In this document: positions 4,978 through 10,524 of the stretch, piece after piece
Position numbering within the stretch: position 1 is the stretch's first letter
Layout of the letters: each line of letters begins with the position of its first letter
From: an uncultured Holosporaceae bacterium
Lineage (GTDB): Bacteria; Pseudomonadota; Alphaproteobacteria; CAISOG01
DNA length: 10,524 nucleotides
Assembly (NCBI GenBank): GCA_903887035.1
Contig: CAISOG010000127.1
Coordinates: 1 to 10,524 of the forward strand
Direction of reading: 5' to 3'
Position numbers and translations under genes: made by a program
The notes under the pieces: generated by a model
What the model saw: only the letters and a program-made list of their open reading frames with translations
Told to the model about the DNA's origin: nothing
Databases searched by the model: none

Positions 4978-6897
4978 CTACGCCGATTCCAGATTAATCT
5001 GTCGCGGGCTGGCCCATCCGCCAGGAATGGTAACCGCAATCACCTGCCGCAATTGGTCATCGGCGGTCAGATCCATCAGTTCCAACTGAACCGTGGTCTT
5101 TTTTCCATTAACCAAGGCCGTCAGGTTGCGGCGTTCGGGAAACTGGTTGGCCAGCAAATAGGCATTTTGATCATCGGGTCCATTGACCAACGTGACCTTT
5201 CGCACCAAATCGATGGCGCTCAGATCCGTTGGATACAGCAGGCCATTGGGAGTAATTTGGTCTGAAAAATCATCATACACCACCCCGCCGACCGTTACAT
5301 CTTGCCGACCAAGGCTGGGTTGATAGCCTGCATCGATATAGGGATCGGCCACATAGCTGCCCACACCGGATGCAGGCTGGCCAGCGGCCGCCCCCGTACC
5401 CACTGCACAGGCTATCGTCACCTCTGCCCATCGTTCGCCGCTGTCCCCATCGCTGTAGAACCTAAGCGCTACCACCTTGCCCATCACGGTTCCACCGGGC
5501 AGGCGGGCATCATTGATGGTGACACTGTGATCCAACGTGACCGCCTGCAATTCTGACCAGGCCGCCTTTACCGTGACCCGCACCGCCCGCGCCGATTTTG
5601 CCAGGGTTACCCGCGCCCGCTCGATCGCGTGATGCACCGCCTGACGGCCGCGATTGGTGCTAAAAAAGCTGGCACGCCATCCCGCGCCCAGCGCGCTACC
5701 ATCGGCGGCCAATTGCTGCCAACGGTTGGCGGCCTGGTCATTGCCAAAGCTGGCATCGGCGGTATGCGCCAACAGGCATTGATAAACAAACTCTCCATGC
5801 CGCACCTTTTGGCCAACGCTATAGCCCTGACCCGCCTGCCACAGCGCTGTCACTGTATCCAACAGCAATTCTTGCAGGGTAACGTTGATGACCTGCACTT
5901 GGCCGCCACTGGGCACCAATCCCTGCACCCCATGCGACAGGCCAAAACTTAATTCCTCACGCCGATGCTGGCGATAGCGCCAACGCAGCGCCAGTTTCGC
6001 TTTAAACCACCAACGCTTCACAAATACCTCGCGGCTATCGCCACCGGGATTGCTGACCCCCAGGGGATAGGGGTACTCATCAACCGCAACTTGCACGGGC
6101 ACACTAACGGTTGGATAGCTGTTGGCGGGCGGGGTGTATTCGGTCAGGCTGGCTTCCTCAACCTGATACCCCGATTGACCATTGATCAGTTTTGATGCGG
6201 CGGGCCAACGTGCCACCAAATCCGCCCCGCTCAGGCTGTTGACCAGCTGCCCTGGAAAGGCACGCTCCACCCGTTTGGTAATGTTGGCAATCCCATTGGC
6301 GCGCTGCACCCATTCCGCCACCACGGTCATCTTCACCGCGCTTAGCGGCGGCGTGCCGATTTCCAGCTTTAGGCTATCCTGAAAAAACTGCCCGCTCAGC
6401 GTCAAACTTTGTGATCCGGCAAACAGCCCGCTCAGGGCAACCGTGCCCTGAATCTTGTCCCAATAATACACCGCTTCGCGTGCCAACAACCCCTGGGCGG
6501 GATCCTCGCGGCGGCTGGGAATTACAAACAAATCGTCCCAATAGGGGGCAACCTTCAGGCTGTTGTGCAACTGTTGCAACAGCGCTACCGACTGATTGGG
6601 CAGCGCGGTTAGCGTTACCGTGGCCAACCGATCCCCCGCCAACATCGCCACGCCCACCACTTGCCCCGCGAACAACAGCTGCACCGCCGTTTGCCCCTCG
6701 GCTTGATAGCTTAAAAAGGCGCGGGTTTTGCGACCAGGCGCCAACAACCCTTGGCCAGGATTGTTGATCAGCAGTTTCAGCTCGGCGGCCTGCCCCTCCT
6801 GCTGCTGCAGATCCACGCGCAACAGTTGGGCATCTTCCCGTGCATGAATGGCCGCATTCCACGGCTCATTGGCATTGACCCAGGCAAAATACAACAT
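4978..6897 (-). CDS. Large tail/baseplate-hub-like phage protein
   Basis: About 639 residues. I recall proteins with the same N-terminal plan (LYFAWV, then LLAPGRKTRAFLSY, then APYWDDLFV) from alphaproteobacterial prophages, usually unnamed. The region of about residues 1-125, with short beta segments around LLFAGQVVGVAM, resembles the start of a hub or tail-tip protein, but that is inference. A carbohydrate-binding-like module lies at about 353-397 (WQAGQGYSVGQKV, VYQCLLAHTA, NRW). The C-terminal third is beta-rich, containing YVADPYIDAGYQPSLG (515-530). There are no membrane segments. The ATG at 6897 is chosen; a GTG directly before it shares one base with the upstream TAG stop. Either start gives translational coupling to the preceding gene, and a GGAAA lies about 9 bases upstream. 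A 27-residue longer reading runs into the upstream gene and is unlikely. Confidence 0.72.
   Translation of the reverse strand: MLYFAWVNANEPWNAAIHAREDAQLLRVDLQQQEGQAAELKLLINNPGQGLLAPGRKTRAFLSYQAEGQTAVQLLFAGQVVGVAMLAGDRLATVTLTALPNQSVALLQQLHNSLKVAPYWDDLFVIPSRREDPAQGLLAREAVYYWDKIQGTVALSGLFAGSQSLTLSGQFFQDSLKLEIGTPPLSAVKMTVVAEWVQRANGIANITKRVERAFPGQLVNSLSGADLVARWPAASKLINGQSGYQVEEASLTEYTPPANSYPTVSVPVQVAVDEYPYPLGVSNPGGDSREVFVKRWWFKAKLALRWRYRQHRREELSFGLSHGVQGLVPSGGQVQVINVTLQELLLDTVTALWQAGQGYSVGQKVRHGEFVYQCLLAHTADASFGNDQAANRWQQLAADGSALGAGWRASFFSTNRGRQAVHHAIERARVTLAKSARAVRVTVKAAWSELQAVTLDHSVTINDARLPGGTVMGKVVALRFYSDGDSGERWAEVTIACAVGTGAAAGQPASGVGSYVADPYIDAGYQPSLGRQDVTVGGVVYDDFSDQITPNGLLYPTDLSAIDLVRKVTLVNGPDDQNAYLLANQFPERRNLTALVNGKKTTVQLELMDLTADDQLRQVIAVTIPGGWASPRQINLESA
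5707..5841 (-). other. Carbohydrate-binding-like module inside the 639-residue protein
   Basis: Residues about 353-397 read as a compact module: W-x-A-G-x-x-Y-S-V-G-Q-x-V, then VYQCLLAHTA, then SF, D and NRW. The spacing of tryptophan, tyrosine, YxC and final tryptophan is like CBM5/12 (chitin-binding type 3) modules, which bind polysaccharide through exposed aromatics. A related pattern occurs in the tail fibre at 3236-3367. The assignment is by eye only. Confidence 0.5.
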
Positions 6898-6899
6898 CA

Positions 6900-7418
6900 C
6901 TAAATTTCCGATAATTCTAAGCGCCAATTGGCTTGGGGGCGTTGCCCGCGCGCGGCTTCCTTGGCCATCAGCCGCCAATCAACCACCCGCATGGTAAGGC
7001 TGGGGCGATAGATGATGGTGGCGGTACCGCTGAAACTGTTCAGGGTCAGCACTTGACCGAACAGGCTGCTAATCCCGATTGCACTGCCGTTGTTATCAAC
7101 CGCATACAAACTGCCCGCGACGGGCGCCTTGGCCAGGGTTTTGCTGCTGCTGCCACTCAGCTGTTCGGTCAGCGGCAGGATGCATCCAACCACCACCGTC
7201 ATGCCTGGCCACAACCCACCAAAGGCGGGCGGCAAAGCGCCATTTCCCGTGATAACGCTGTCAAACTTTTGCCAACCGTTCCAACTGGTATCTTGCAAGC
7301 TGCCGTTAACCGAACGCCGCACGCTTTCCTGCACAACAGGCCGCAACTCTTGCTCAACCTGGGTCAGGTTAAAAGGCGGGAAGCCGGCCATCGCCAATGT
7401 CAAAATCGTATCGCTCAT
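6900..7418 (-). CDS. Conserved tail-associated phage protein, unknown role
   Basis: About 172 residues. I do not know a named family, but I recall similar proteins directly preceding the LYFAWV-type protein in alphaproteobacterial prophages. They share RRSVNGSLQD, GLWPGMTVVVGCI and RPSLTMRVVDWRLM, with an acidic end LELSEI. The fold is probably beta-sandwich-like, with hydrophobic strands around FSGTATIIYRPSLTMRVV. There is no signal peptide or membrane helix. It may be a tail adaptor or a tail-completion protein. Its fixed place between connector and hub-like protein supports this, but it remains inference. The ATG at 7418 overlaps the upstream TGA stop by one base (TGATG). A GTG at 7421 would overlap by four bases. 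Its stop (6900-6902) is coupled in the same way to the next gene. Confidence 0.72.
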   Translation of the reverse strand: MSDTILTLAMAGFPPFNLTQVEQELRPVVQESVRRSVNGSLQDTSWNGWQKFDSVITGNGALPPAFGGLWPGMTVVVGCILPLTEQLSGSSSKTLAKAPVAGSLYAVDNNGSAIGISSLFGQVLTLNSFSGTATIIYRPSLTMRVVDWRLMAKEAARGQRPQANWRLELSEI

Positions 7419-8038
7419 CACGCTACCCGTTTTACCTTAAAGAAACTGGCCACCCGCAGGGCTGCTGCCAGCGACTGATCGCCATCACGGCCGTACAAGG
7501 CCTTAACCGCCTGCAACACCGCCTGCCGCAGCACGGCGGGCACGTCATTGGCACTGGCGCCATAGCCCGCGGTAAAGTCAATTTCCAGGCCGCGTGCGGT
7601 CTGCCCAATGACGGGCAAGCTGGCACCGCTGGTCATCACCACACGCCCAGGCGTCGCCGCCCCATCCACCACAAAATTGCTGGCGGGAATGGTCGCCGCC
7701 AGCCCTGCCGCGCTGTAAACCCTGATGGCCAGCACGGCTTGCAACGGGGGCTTGGGCAATTGAATCTCAACCACACCACCGCCCAGGCGATGATTGGCTG
7801 CCAACAGCGCTACATCGTCCCGCAACCCGCCATTGACGATGGCCTCCTGTGGCCAAGTGTCCAGGGTTAATCGCCAGCTTTGGCTGATCAACACCCGTCC
7901 ACAATACTGCTCCACCGCTTGGCGGGCGGCGGTAATCAGATTGCTGATAAGGCTGTCTTCGGCCGAATCCAACACGCCCAAATAGGCTTTTGCCTCATTC
8001 AATCCCACCGGCTCCACCGCGGGAGGGGTCAGCAACAT
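7418..8038 (-). CDS. Head-tail connector, phiE125 gp8 / gp6-like family
   Basis: About 206 residues, matching the phage head-tail connector family (phiE125 gp8-like, related to HK97 gp6). It forms a ring under the portal that bridges head and tail. Family features: N-terminal LTPPAVEPVGLNEAKAYL (residues 3-20), the helix LISNLITAARQAVEQYCGRVL (about 31-51), ISQSWRLTLDTWP, PKPPLQAVLAIRVY, and the C-terminal RGLEIDFTAGYG with NDVPAVLRQAVLQ. The ATG at 8038 is chosen because AAGGA lies 5 bases upstream. Longer in-frame readings to 8101 run into a terminator-like hairpin and are rejected. The gene follows that hairpin, so its transcription may be set below that of the capsid genes. It overlaps the next gene by one base. 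Confidence 0.88.
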   Translation of the reverse strand: MLLTPPAVEPVGLNEAKAYLGVLDSAEDSLISNLITAARQAVEQYCGRVLISQSWRLTLDTWPQEAIVNGGLRDDVALLAANHRLGGGVVEIQLPKPPLQAVLAIRVYSAAGLAATIPASNFVVDGAATPGRVVMTSGASLPVIGQTARGLEIDFTAGYGASANDVPAVLRQAVLQAVKALYGRDGDQSLAAALRVASFFKVKRVA

Positions 8039-8068
8039 CAGTCCTTGTGTCACGCTTTTTGTCCTTAT

Positions 8069-8106
8069 AAAAAAAGGGGGCGGCCAGATAGCTCTGCCCA
8101 CCCCCC
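8069..8106 (-). terminator. Strong rho-independent terminator-like hairpin after the capsid genes
   Basis: On the coding strand a G-rich arm at 8106-8094 pairs with a C-rich arm at 8076-8088: five G-C pairs, a G-U, two G-C, one G-G mismatch, then C-G and AGA with TCT around a GCTA loop. Seven Ts follow directly (8069-8075 on the - strand). This is a textbook intrinsic terminator shape. It lies about 50 bases after the small head protein gene and 31 bases before the connector start. It would favour capsid over connector transcripts unless antiterminated. Confidence 0.8.
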
Positions 8107-8155
8107 ATCAATGCCAAACCAGCTCTATAAAATTGTTTTCGATATGAAAAATTCT

Positions 8156-8605
8156 CTAGGCTGGGGCAACAATTGGGTGCCCCTTAATGGCCACCGATGA
8201 CACAATCGTGCCGGTGGCATGGGTACCAACAAAGACTGCCCGTACCGTGCTAAAACGGTTGGGGCCCACATAGCCAATGCGATAGGCTTTTCTTTCGTCA
8301 CTGGCGTTGCTGATAACCGATTTAAACACCCCTGTGCTGGTGTTCAGGCTTAACCCATCGCGCAAAATGACCTGGTTAGGGTCAATGACGGGGGTCAGGT
8401 CGCTACCATCGCTGGCGTTACCATGCAACAGAACCAGGTCGATTCGGTTGGTAGCACTAAAGGCTATGCCGCCTGTACCCACCAGCGCCAGGTGACTAAC
8501 GCTGTCATAACCCTGGCGATCGGTTCTGGCCGCGGTAAGGGTTGCGGTGGTCAGTTGGGGGAACAACGCCAATTCAGGCGCAATGTTGTTCAATAAATCT
8601 CTCAT
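8156..8605 (-). CDS. Small beta-rich phage head protein (probable decoration/stabilisation)
   Basis: A 149-residue protein next to the major capsid gene. It starts MRDLLNNIAPELAL and ends in a segment RKAYRIGYVGPNRFSTVRAVF followed by VAIKGHP. I recall this start and end from small proteins encoded right after HK97-type capsid genes in alphaproteobacterial prophages. The middle is strand-rich (SHLALVGTGGIAF, RIDLVLLHGNA). There is no signal peptide, membrane helix or cysteine. Position and size fit a capsid decoration or head-stabilising protein, but no experiment known to me fixes the role. The ATG has a good AAGGA site 8 bases upstream, within GAAAAAAGGAAACTCTG. It is separated from the capsid gene by a 100-base gap with a long hairpin and followed by a strong terminator-like hairpin. 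Confidence 0.75.
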   Translation of the reverse strand: MRDLLNNIAPELALFPQLTTATLTAARTDRQGYDSVSHLALVGTGGIAFSATNRIDLVLLHGNASDGSDLTPVIDPNQVILRDGLSLNTSTGVFKSVISNASDERKAYRIGYVGPNRFSTVRAVFVGTHATGTIVSSVAIKGHPIVAPA

Positions 8606-8643
8606 CAGAGTTTCCTTTTTTCAATAATGGATCAAATACAGCA

Positions 8644-8697
8644 ATGGCCGCTGATTATCTCGATGGGTATGGTTCCCATTTGATAACCAACGGCCAT
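8644..8697 (-). other. Long inverted repeat (hairpin) between capsid and small head protein genes
   Basis: ATGGCCG at 8644-8650 pairs exactly with CGGCCAT at 8691-8697. Inside it GATTATC (8653-8659) pairs with GATAACC (8682-8688) with one mismatch, and ATGGG (8663-8667) pairs exactly with CCCAT (8675-8679) around a 7-base loop. No T tract follows on either strand, so it is probably not an intrinsic terminator. An mRNA-stabilising or processing hairpin behind the abundant capsid message is one possibility. No gene is seen in the gap 8606-8705. Confidence 0.6.
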
Positions 8698-8705
8698 CAC
8701 AGGGG

Positions 8706-9923
8706 TTAGGCGGCAAATTGCAGCAGTTTGATTGCTTCAAAATTCACCACATCCCCGCCGGTGCGCTTGGTGGTGTAGAAGATTACAAACGGCTTGGCGC
8801 TATAGGGATCCCGCAACAGGCGGATACCAACACGATCCACCACCATATAGCCACGCTTAAAGTTCCCAAAGGCAACCGACAGCGCGCCCGTAGCCTTGGA
8901 CGGCATATCCTCGGCCAAATAGACGGGATAACCCAACAAGCTGGTGGGGGCAGCCCCCAGGCCTGGTTGCCAAATATACTGGCCGGTGGTGTCCTTAAAT
9001 TTGCGGATATCCGCCAACAGGGTGCGGTTCATCAACCACACCGATTCATTCAGATAGCTGCTTTTCAGGCGCGCCATCAGATCCAACAGGCTATCGGCGG
9101 GGGCGCTGGCCGCCCAGGCGCCATTGACGCCGGTTTTCACCTGCTCAATCTGCCCCCATGCTGTCCCGTTGGGATAGGTAAGATAGCCGCGCGGCTGATT
9201 AACCCCTGAACCGTTCACAAAGGCGGTGTTTTCCAAACGGGCAAATTTGTCGGCGATTTCACCGGCCAAATACTCCTCAACATTGAAACTGGAATCATCC
9301 AACAACCGTTGCGATGCCCGTGGTGCGGCCGACATTTCCTGCACCGGAATGCGAATTTTGTTCAACGTTGGGGTCATGGTTTCGTTACGCACTTGGGCTT
9401 CAGTGACCCAGCTGGCCTCGGTATCGGCGGCACTGACCAACACCTCAAAAGCATCATTGCCGATATTCACCACATTGGCGACCTGCCGAATGGGGCTGCT
9501 ATCAAAAATGGTGTGAATCATAAAATCGGCCAGTTGTGCGGGCACGCTATAGCCCCCATCAGCTTCGCTTTGGGTGCTCATCGCCTTGCTTTCAAAAGCC
9601 TGCAACGATTGCTCAACCCCCTTGCGCAGATAGCCGGAAAAGGCGGTTTTGTGCTCGCTATCCACCATCACGCTACCGCGCTCAAGGCTGGCGGGGGTGC
9701 GTTTGCGACTCAGGGTCAACTGCTCCACCCGATCCTGGTATTGGGTCAGCTTGCCGTTCAGCCGTTCGACCGCCTCAACGGTCAGCACGTCGGCCGATCC
9801 CTTGCGCTCAATTTCGGCTAGGCGGCGATCATTCAAACTTTTGAACTCACCGAACGATCGGTTCAGATCGTCCACCGCCACCGTTACTTCGGCCAATGGA
9901 CTGCCAGTATGTAAAATGCTCAT
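8706..9923 (-). CDS. HK97-family major capsid protein
   Basis: A 405-residue capsid subunit of normal length for the HK97 family. The N-terminal about 110 residues form the scaffolding delta domain with a likely coiled coil at about 12-72. This is followed by the usual processing site region SKAMSTQSEADGGYSVP, with cleavage by the prohead protease expected near K113/A114. The capsid core shows VTEAQVRNETMTPTLNKIRIPV, SAAPRASQRLLDDSSFNVEEYLAGEI, the polymerisation segment NTAFVNGSGVNQPRGYL, WLMNRTLLADIRKFKD, LLGYPVYLAEDMP and the end segment FGNFKRGYMVVDRVGIRLLRD. The ATG at 9923 has AAGGA 8 bases upstream. It lies 36 bases after the protease gene, in the normal HK97-type order portal-protease-capsid. 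No frameshift is seen. Confidence 0.97.
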   Translation of the reverse strand: MSILHTGSPLAEVTVAVDDLNRSFGEFKSLNDRRLAEIERKGSADVLTVEAVERLNGKLTQYQDRVEQLTLSRKRTPASLERGSVMVDSEHKTAFSGYLRKGVEQSLQAFESKAMSTQSEADGGYSVPAQLADFMIHTIFDSSPIRQVANVVNIGNDAFEVLVSAADTEASWVTEAQVRNETMTPTLNKIRIPVQEMSAAPRASQRLLDDSSFNVEEYLAGEIADKFARLENTAFVNGSGVNQPRGYLTYPNGTAWGQIEQVKTGVNGAWAASAPADSLLDLMARLKSSYLNESVWLMNRTLLADIRKFKDTTGQYIWQPGLGAAPTSLLGYPVYLAEDMPSKATGALSVAFGNFKRGYMVVDRVGIRLLRDPYSAKPFVIFYTTKRTGGDVVNFEAIKLLQFAA

Positions 9924-9959
9924 GAAAATATCCTTGTCATAGCTAAAAGTTGGTTGGGG

Positions 9960-10524
9960 TTAGGATGCGCTCAACGCTGCCGCCGCCTGCCGCAAACGCG
10001 CGGCCAGTTGGCGATAATCGTTGGCATCCATCACCGCATCCCGCGGCGTGCCGGTTGGGCTTTTCAGTCCCAGCCAGCCGTGGTTGGTCAGCGCGACCGC
10101 TTGGCGACGGCTGAATCCTGCTTCACGCAGAAATTTTTCGAATTGACGGGGGCTTTGCATGGCATGGGCAATCGCACTGATCGCCTCAGGGTTAGACGCT
10201 AAAGCCTCCCCCGCTGCTGCCTCCAACATTGCTGCCCCCCCCTTTACCGCGGTGACGCGGGCGGCTTGGTTGGCGGCAAAGGTGACCAGGGATATTTCCC
10301 ACAACGACACCTCCAACAAATGGCGCACGCCCGTCTGGCGATCCCGCACCGCTTTGGCCACCTCATAACCGATGCTCAGCCCATCAATCGCCCCCGATTT
10401 CAACAGCACATAGGCCTCTTGCGCTTTGGGCAGCTCCATCAGCAATTGCCCGCGCACATACAGCCCCTGGTGATCCTCGCGCAGCTCTTGCCACACGCCG
10501 ATGACCTGGGTGGGATCATGTTGC
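9960..10524 (-). CDS. HK97-family prohead protease (partial, N-terminus outside window)
   Basis: The frame stays open to the window edge. The furthest visible residues, QHDPTQVIGVWQELREDHQ, belong to the family, so the GTG at 10496 is internal and the true start is off the right end. This serine protease (peptidase family U35/S78) cleaves the capsid delta domain inside the prohead. Visible active-site elements are the histidine of QHDP (10518-10520), the serine of GAIDGLSIGYEV, and the acidic residue of LWEISLVTFAAN. The C-terminal tail has a second conserved patch, FEKFLREAGFSRRQAVAL, often seen in this family and probably used for assembly contacts. The stop at 9960 leaves a 36-base gap to the capsid gene, consistent with co-transcription. 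Confidence 0.93.
   Translation of the reverse strand, partial: QHDPTQVIGVWQELREDHQGLYVRGQLLMELPKAQEAYVLLKSGAIDGLSIGYEVAKAVRDRQTGVRHLLEVSLWEISLVTFAANQAARVTAVKGGAAMLEAAAGEALASNPEAISAIAHAMQSPRQFEKFLREAGFSRRQAVALTNHGWLGLKSPTGTPRDAVMDANDYRQLAARLRQAAAALSAS

Noticed and set aside
4597..5265. 222-codon open frame on the + strand
   Set aside because: It runs antisense across two well-supported - strand genes and the hairpin between them, and its protein is low in recognisable motifs and of composition typical of antisense GC-rich frames.
6374..6862. 162-codon open frame on the - strand inside the hub-like gene
   Set aside because: It is a second frame inside a gene with clear family features; no ribosome binding site or family resemblance supports it.
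7397..7870. 157-codon open frame on the + strand
   Set aside because: It is antisense to the connector gene, whose family identity is secure.

Overview
The window looks like the chromosome of an alphaproteobacterium where the end of a short stretch of host genes meets the late half of a tailed-phage element (a prophage or a gene-transfer-agent-like remnant). The alphaproteobacterial call is an inference. It rests on the lysis pair (a holin of the three-transmembrane GTA type plus a GH108 muramidase, the pairing known from the Rhodobacter capsulatus gene transfer agent), on the phiE125 gp8-like connector, and on two tail proteins that I recall as neighbours in prophages of this class. No rRNA, tRNA, CRISPR array, insertion sequence or integrase is visible.

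Layout. Positions 1-742 (+ strand) hold the C-terminal S4 domain of tyrosyl-tRNA synthetase and a small secreted DUF4399 protein. From 743 to the right end every gene is on the - strand. Read in transcription order (right to left) they are: HK97-type prohead protease (cut by the window edge), HK97-type major capsid protein, a small beta-rich head protein, a head-tail connector, a 172-residue tail-associated protein, a 639-residue tail or hub-like protein, a 390-residue protein I do not recognise, a collagen-like tail fibre, a small one-helix membrane protein, a GH108 endolysin and a holin. The holin stop codon touches the DUF4399 stop codon with no base between them.

How it works together. 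The protease matures the capsid and the small head protein probably decorates or stabilises it. The connector joins head to tail, the next three proteins probably form the tail or adsorption apparatus, and the fibre contacts the host. The last three genes release the particles. Genes are packed with 1-8 base overlaps or short gaps. Four gaps break this packing. Two hold intrinsic-terminator-like hairpins on the coding strand (8069-8106 and 4902-4939), one holds a long hairpin with no T tract (8644-8697), and one is a 69-base AT-rich spacer before the lysis genes (1922-1990).

The most unusual point is how few tail genes there are. Between connector and fibre there are only three genes, with no recognisable head closure, tail terminator, tube protein, tape measure or assembly chaperone. 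That suggests a short-tailed or otherwise atypical particle, or a reduced element. Terminase, portal, integrase and regulators would lie beyond the right end and cannot be assessed. No stretch over 300 bases lacks a gene.
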